Below, piece after piece: positions 59,134-62,260 of a stretch of DNA of 62,260 bases (position 1 is its first letter; every line of letters begins with the position of its first letter). The stretch comes from Solobacterium sp. (GTDB lineage: Bacteria; Bacillota_I; Bacilli_A; Erysipelotrichales; Erysipelotrichaceae). The position numbers and the translations under genes are program-made. Under the pieces are notes generated by a model. The model saw nothing but the letters and a program-made list of their open reading frames with translations, did not search any database and was not told where the DNA came from. The stretch covers positions 1 through 62,260 of the forward strand of contig JAFRJJ010000087.1 in NCBI GenBank assembly GCA_017432325.1. The letters are read 5' to 3'.

Positions 59134-60416
59134 ACCTGCTCCCCGCCGATCAATGTCATGATCACCTTTGCCTGTTCATAGTCTGTCTCCAGATCATGAT
59201 CCGTAACGCACAGATCCGCCAGGAATCCTTCCCTGATCTGCCCGAGTTCATATTCCCTTCTCATGAACAGCTCGCTGCCTTTGCTTAACAGTTCTATGAC
59301 ACGTCCCGGCCGGATACCTTTAGCGGCGTAATCCGCGATGATCTTGGCAATACTGTGTGCTGCAGGATCACAGAGCAGTGATGTCAGATCATCGATATCC
59401 TCTTCCAGGGATCCGATCATACGGATCTGCTTTGTTACAGCCTGATGTTTGGCTGTATGACCGCACCGGTCCGCATTCACTGCATAACCCAGGGGATTGC
59501 CTTCCAGTACAAGATCCTTCAATTCTTTCATCAGAAGATCCGTATCCAGCAGTGCAGGCATGTTATAGGAATTCGCCAGTTCCATCATGACATCGGAGTC
59601 CTCTTCCTTTTGGTCAATGTACAGCGGTCCGATCCGGAAAAAGTCGTCCCCGACGTCTGTCGTGTATCCTTCATCCAGGAAATGCGCAAGCTCTTCCGGG
59701 ATCTCAAACATACACTGTTCGTCGACTCTGAGCGTGAGCGCGCCCTGGTAGCTCAGACGCATGAATCCGTCCAGTACTGTTTTCCAGTCATATCCCTGTA
59801 TAAAGTCATGGCTGCCTGCGCCGGTAAACCCGTTTCTGTTCAGTGCATGCACTGCCGCAAGGATCTTCTCACGGATCTCTTCCGGGGAGACGGCGGGCAG
59901 GAAGCTTTCCAGCACCCTGACTGCCTGTCCTTCCAGCAGACCTGTTTCCATATTGATAGTACCGTCCGGGATCGTCGTATCCTGATCGATGTCTGCTTTT
60001 TTGAGTGCCGCCGCGTTCACCATGCACCAGGTATGGTCGTTTCCATACAGGAGCACAGGACGGCTGAAACCGTCCAGCAGCGTCTTTGTCTCACTGCTGA
60101 CCAGGTTTCGATCCAGGCCTTCCCCGCGTACCCAGAGATCCCGGGATGCGGAAGCCCGTTCCAGCAGCACGCGGATATCCTGCAGGCTGTTCAGCGCTTC
60201 GTGATCAGTCAGAGACACGCATTGGATCAGACTGATGTGAGGCACGCTGAATCCGGGATATACATATGCCCTGTTCAGGTCGGTCACCTCATCGTCCGGC
60301 TGAATGTACTGCTGTATTTCTTCATCGGTTCCTGTATGGATGATCACTCCCTCATCCATGTACAGGGCGGTCCCTTCCGCCTGATATAAATGTCCGTTGA
60401 GCAAAACTTTTGCCAT
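59130..60416 (-). CDS. YtcJ-like amidohydrolase homologue lacking key metal ligands
   Basis: A 428-residue protein with the layout of YtcJ-type amidohydrolases (beta-sandwich at both ends, barrel in between), but shorter than the usual 530 or so. The start contains AKVLLNGHLYQ and the YPGF of the family; the next residues are S-V-P-H-I-S-L (57-63) instead of x-D-x-H-x-H-L, so the Asp and second His of the metal site are missing. A C-terminal GFLADLCVTD segment remains. Enzyme activity in the usual way is doubtful. It lies between two GNAT-containing genes in the same operon. Confidence 0.65.
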   Translation of the reverse strand: MAKVLLNGHLYQAEGTALYMDEGVIIHTGTDEEIQQYIQPDDEVTDLNRAYVYPGFSVPHISLIQCVSLTDHEALNSLQDIRVLLERASASRDLWVRGEGLDRNLVSSETKTLLDGFSRPVLLYGNDHTWCMVNAAALKKADIDQDTTIPDGTINMETGLLEGQAVRVLESFLPAVSPEEIREKILAAVHALNRNGFTGAGSHDFIQGYDWKTVLDGFMRLSYQGALTLRVDEQCMFEIPEELAHFLDEGYTTDVGDDFFRIGPLYIDQKEEDSDVMMELANSYNMPALLDTDLLMKELKDLVLEGNPLGYAVNADRCGHTAKHQAVTKQIRMIGSLEEDIDDLTSLLCDPAAHSIAKIIADYAAKGIRPGRVIELLSKGSELFMRREYELGQIREGFLADLCVTDHDLETDYEQAKVIMTLIGGEQV

Positions 60417-60444
60417 AAATGACTCCTTATCTTCAAAAAGCGTA

Positions 60445-61230
60445 TCACGCAGATACGCTTTCAGACTGTGGCTGGTACCAGACGATCCTGGTGTCGTAAT
60501 ACTGTTCCTGGAAGGCTACGGTATTGATGATCTCGTCCTTGCTGTAGACGGTACCGGGTGTTACGACCCAGACACTGCCATGACCGTAACGGTAGATGAC
60601 TGCTGTTACATAGCCCTGGAAGCTGTCGACCGGTTCATGTACACCGATAACGTAGGCATCCTGGAAGATCCCTCTGTATTTAGCCAGCTCTTCGATATAT
60701 CCGTAGTTGCACGGATACTGTTCGTCCGCATAGACTTCATGAAGCTGTCCGACTGTATGTTCTACCGTAACGGTCACCAGTGTTCCCAGGAACCTGTCTG
60801 CCAGAGGCAGTTCCATGGATACACGGCTGACACCGTTTTCTTCACTGTGTGACAGCGGGACAAAGCCGTTGAATTCATAGAATTCCAGGACATCTGTCCG
60901 GGCGTTGACGGTCAGTCTGTCAAAGCCTTCATCAAATGCCCGTTTTGACAGTTCTTCTACAAGAAATGTACCGATCCTGCGCCGGCGTTTTTCTTCCCGG
61001 ACAAACAGATAGACCATATGCATGGTATCCGGATTCCAGGCAAGCACGCCCTGCAGATCTTTTTCAAAAGCTCCCAGCCATGACAATTCCTCTGCCTTAC
61101 GATCCAGAAGAGAGAGAAAAGCGCTGGCGCCTTCCCCGTCATAGCCAAGATGGTCTTCCGCTTCGAAGACCTCCCTGATCAGTGCGGTGCCCTGCTGTAT
61201 TTCATCCTGGTGCAGCTGACGAATGATCAT
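60445..61230 (-). CDS. GNAT acetyltransferase fused to inorganic-pyrophosphatase-like domain
   Basis: A 261-residue two-domain protein. Residues 1 to about 140 are a GNAT fold (VYLFVREEKRRRRIGTFLVEEL for acetyl-CoA binding, given here as REEKRRRRIGTFL, and VLEFYEFNGFVPL). Residues about 148-250 resemble a soluble pyrophosphatase-like domain (GTLVTVTVEHTVGQ, YPCNYGYIEE, QDAYVIGVHEP), in which YPxNYGYI is the core motif, but several acidic metal ligands of classical PPases are not evident. It overlaps SseB by 1 bp. The function is unknown; acetylation linked to pyrophosphate removal is speculation. Confidence 0.7.
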   Translation of the reverse strand: MIIRQLHQDEIQQGTALIREVFEAEDHLGYDGEGASAFLSLLDRKAEELSWLGAFEKDLQGVLAWNPDTMHMVYLFVREEKRRRRIGTFLVEELSKRAFDEGFDRLTVNARTDVLEFYEFNGFVPLSHSEENGVSRVSMELPLADRFLGTLVTVTVEHTVGQLHEVYADEQYPCNYGYIEELAKYRGIFQDAYVIGVHEPVDSFQGYVTAVIYRYGHGSVWVVTPGTVYSKDEIINTVAFQEQYYDTRIVWYQPQSESVSA

Positions 61231-62111
61231 CAGAACTCCAGCTCTCTGTCATACAGGGGAACAGTTCCCTGTACAACAGCTTCTTCGATCTTTTCGGAAT
61301 AGCTCATGACGACAACAGGTACCTCTTTTGCCAGAGGCGCTGCCGCGTCATGGATGCCCTGCAGCAGTTCGGGATCCGGTTTGTCTGTTTCCACGACAAA
61401 CGCAAACGCGACCTGTCCGCCCGCAAGCTGCTGTCTCATCCATACACGGCTGAGGCCTTCTTTGCCGACACAGTATTCATATACCGCGTTGACCAGCGCT
61501 GTGGGATAGATCCTCGGTTCGCTGTATACTGCCTGCATGCCGGGAGGTACCGCGCCGGGTACCGGTGTCTGCGGCTGGGGCTGGATCTGGGGCTGAGCCT
61601 GTTCCTGTGCCCTCTGTTCCGGCGTGCGGACCTGGATATTCGCAATATCCTGTCCTTTGACCAGTGCCAGGACCAGCGGTTTGGGCAGGACCATATTTTC
61701 GTTCATCGGGTTGATGACGATGCCTTCCGCGGTGTTCCTCGGATCTTCGAGCATATTCTCGTATTCTTTCAGTGTGCGTACGACATACTGCAGGTTGCCC
61801 TCCTGGGAAACCTTGAGCTTCTTGGCTTCTTCAAAATCCGTGAATGCCGGCAGGAAGCTCTTTCCGTTGGTCGTATTGACCATAACAAAACTGACACGGG
61901 TATTGCTGTCGAGCCTGACCCTGCCTGTAGCGTCCGGTTTGAATTCGGAACTGAAGATCACAGGTACCAACAGTTTTGATTTCATTGCTTCCTTGAGGAA
62001 TGCCTTGAACTTTTCTTCATCAGCACCTGTCTTCAGTGCTGCGATCGCGTTTTTCAGTGCTTTATTCTGGATAGGCGCTGCCGCCTTTTTCTGTTTTTTC
62101 TTACTAGCCAT
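61230..62111 (-). CDS. SseB-family protein
   Basis: A 293-residue cytoplasmic protein. Lys-rich start, an SseB N-terminal-type domain (about 25-150, with LLVPVIFSSE, SFLPAFTDFEEAKK and GIVINPMNENMVL), a Gln/Pro linker (about 165-190) and a second, C-terminal SseB-like domain (about 200-290). In E. coli, SseB overexpression raises serine sensitivity, but the molecular role is unknown. The ATG lies only 10 bp after the 3' splice site of the group II intron and has no ribosome-binding site in those 10 bp; after splicing the site must come from the 5' exon outside the window. Confidence 0.8.
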   Translation of the reverse strand: MASKKKQKKAAAPIQNKALKNAIAALKTGADEEKFKAFLKEAMKSKLLVPVIFSSEFKPDATGRVRLDSNTRVSFVMVNTTNGKSFLPAFTDFEEAKKLKVSQEGNLQYVVRTLKEYENMLEDPRNTAEGIVINPMNENMVLPKPLVLALVKGQDIANIQVRTPEQRAQEQAQPQIQPQPQTPVPGAVPPGMQAVYSEPRIYPTALVNAVYEYCVGKEGLSRVWMRQQLAGGQVAFAFVVETDKPDPELLQGIHDAAAPLAKEVPVVVMSYSEKIEEAVVQGTVPLYDRELEF

Positions 62112-62121
62112 ATTTCACATC

Positions 62122-62190
62122 GTCGAGTAGGCATGCTCGACACTCCTTTCATAAACATTGTGTAAGTGAAAGGCCTGCCTGCCGCCCCTC
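62122..62190 (-). other. Intron domain VI, enlarged, with branch-point A
   Basis: Basal stem GAGGGGC (62190-62184) pairs with GCC-T-A-CTC, leaving the A as a bulge. The distal part is unusually long (69 nt in total) and contains a CCTTTCA / TGAAAGG hairpin that partly covers AAAGGAG, followed by an ATG. Confidence 0.75.
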
Positions 62191-62193
62191 ACA

Positions 62194-62226
62194 GAACCGT
62201 ACGTGCGATTTTCCCGCATACGGCTC
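62194..62226 (-). ncRNA. Intron domain V (catalytic core)
   Basis: 33-nt hairpin GAGCCGTATGCGG...CGCACGTACGGTTC with the catalytic AGC triad near the 5' end, a GAAA-type loop and the usual bulge on the 3' arm. Nearly invariant in group II introns. Confidence 0.92.
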
Positions 62227-62260
62227 TTCAAACAACCATTGGATACCAGTTCCAGATATC

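Larger units (their letters stand above)
62122..62260 (-). mobile_element. Group II intron, 3' end (domains V and VI), cut by window edge
   Basis: The last 139 bases, read on the reverse strand, hold domain V and domain VI of a group II intron, so the intron continues beyond the right edge, where its reverse-transcriptase ORF is expected. The 3' splice site is placed after CTACTCGAC (62122), the normal ending with a bulged A seven bases from the end. It is inserted 10 bp upstream of the SseB start codon. Domain V is the strongest evidence; the boundary is inferred from the pairing of domain VI. Confidence 0.88.

Noticed and set aside
59445..60389. 314-codon forward frame opposite the amidohydrolase-like gene
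   Set aside because: No ribosome-binding site and no domain similarity; the reverse-strand gene is in a chain of overlapping genes.

Overview
The window is about 62 kb of chromosome from a low-to-moderate-GC Gram-positive bacterium. The core gene pairs match Bacillota: rpsP-khpA-rimM-trmD, dnaD-nth, recU-pbp1A divergent from gpsB-rnpB, yqeH-yhbY-yqeK-rsfS, and parE-parC divergent from plsY. RNase Y, an RNase J paralogue, SepF and GpsB are all Firmicute factors. No sporulation gene and no outer-membrane gene is visible. A NadD-like/YqeK fusion, a CW_7 repeat protein and two sugar-phosphate mutases suggest the Erysipelotrichia, but that placement is inference. No stretch longer than 300 bases lacks a gene or RNA. 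Both edges fall in mobile elements (a TnpB gene on the left, a group II intron on the right), so the window may be a draft contig bounded by repeats.

Layout. 1-119: start of a TnpB gene. 342-5.3 kb: M20 amidohydrolase, a reverse operon (Gfo/Idh/MocA oxidoreductase, C39-like peptidase, CpXC protein), a CW_7 repeat protein and sepF. 5.4-10 kb: a six-gene reverse operon headed by a WYL regulator, facing a HIRAN gene and a membrane protein. 10-11.9 kb: the rpsP ribosome-maturation operon. 11.9-14.7 kb: an A/T-rich single-gene island coding for a primase-helicase-PLD protein. 14.9-25.4 kb: pcrA, a membrane protein, a metallo-beta-lactamase-fold hydrolase, two phosphohexomutases flanking a nitroreductase, ffh and a lipoprotein. 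25.6-32.2 kb: ssb, ftsK, a degenerate RNase J, miaB and a ferredoxin. 32.4-38.5 kb: anchored nuclease, ABC exporter, rny, recA, pgsA. 38.7-43.4 kb: rnpB, gpsB, recU, PBP1A. 43.5-49.4 kb: methyltransferase, esterase, nth, dnaD, a thioredoxin-like protein and the rsfS-yqeK-yhbY-yqeH cluster. 49.4-55.9 kb: parC, parE, plsY, an esterase and a MarR regulator with a palindromic operator. 56-62.1 kb: a tightly overlapping reverse operon (SseB-like, GNAT-pyrophosphatase fusion, amidohydrolase-like, GNAT, hflX, M18 aminopeptidase). 62.1 kb to the end: 3' end of a group II intron.

How the genes work together. The housekeeping content covers chromosome maintenance (recA, recU, pcrA, ssb, nth, parCE, ftsK, dnaD), division and wall synthesis (sepF, gpsB, PBP1A, CW_7 protein), RNA turnover and ribosome assembly (rny, RNase J paralogue, rnpB, rimM, rsfS, yqeH, yhbY, hflX), tRNA modification (trmD, miaB), protein targeting (ffh) and phospholipid synthesis (plsY, pgsA). 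Strong hairpins with T-runs separate most units, so operons can be drawn with fair confidence.

Most unusual items: a group II intron inserted 10 bp before an SseB-type start codon, with an enlarged domain VI holding a hairpin-masked ribosome-binding site; a solitary AEP-primase/SF2-helicase/PLD gene whose 3' end runs into the -35 box of the rpsP promoter; an RNase J that has lost several metal ligands; a cell-wall-binding repeat protein with no export signal; a YqeK protein fused to a nucleotidyltransferase lacking its HxGH motif; and several genes whose -10 box lies 6-12 nt from the start codon, as in leaderless mRNAs.
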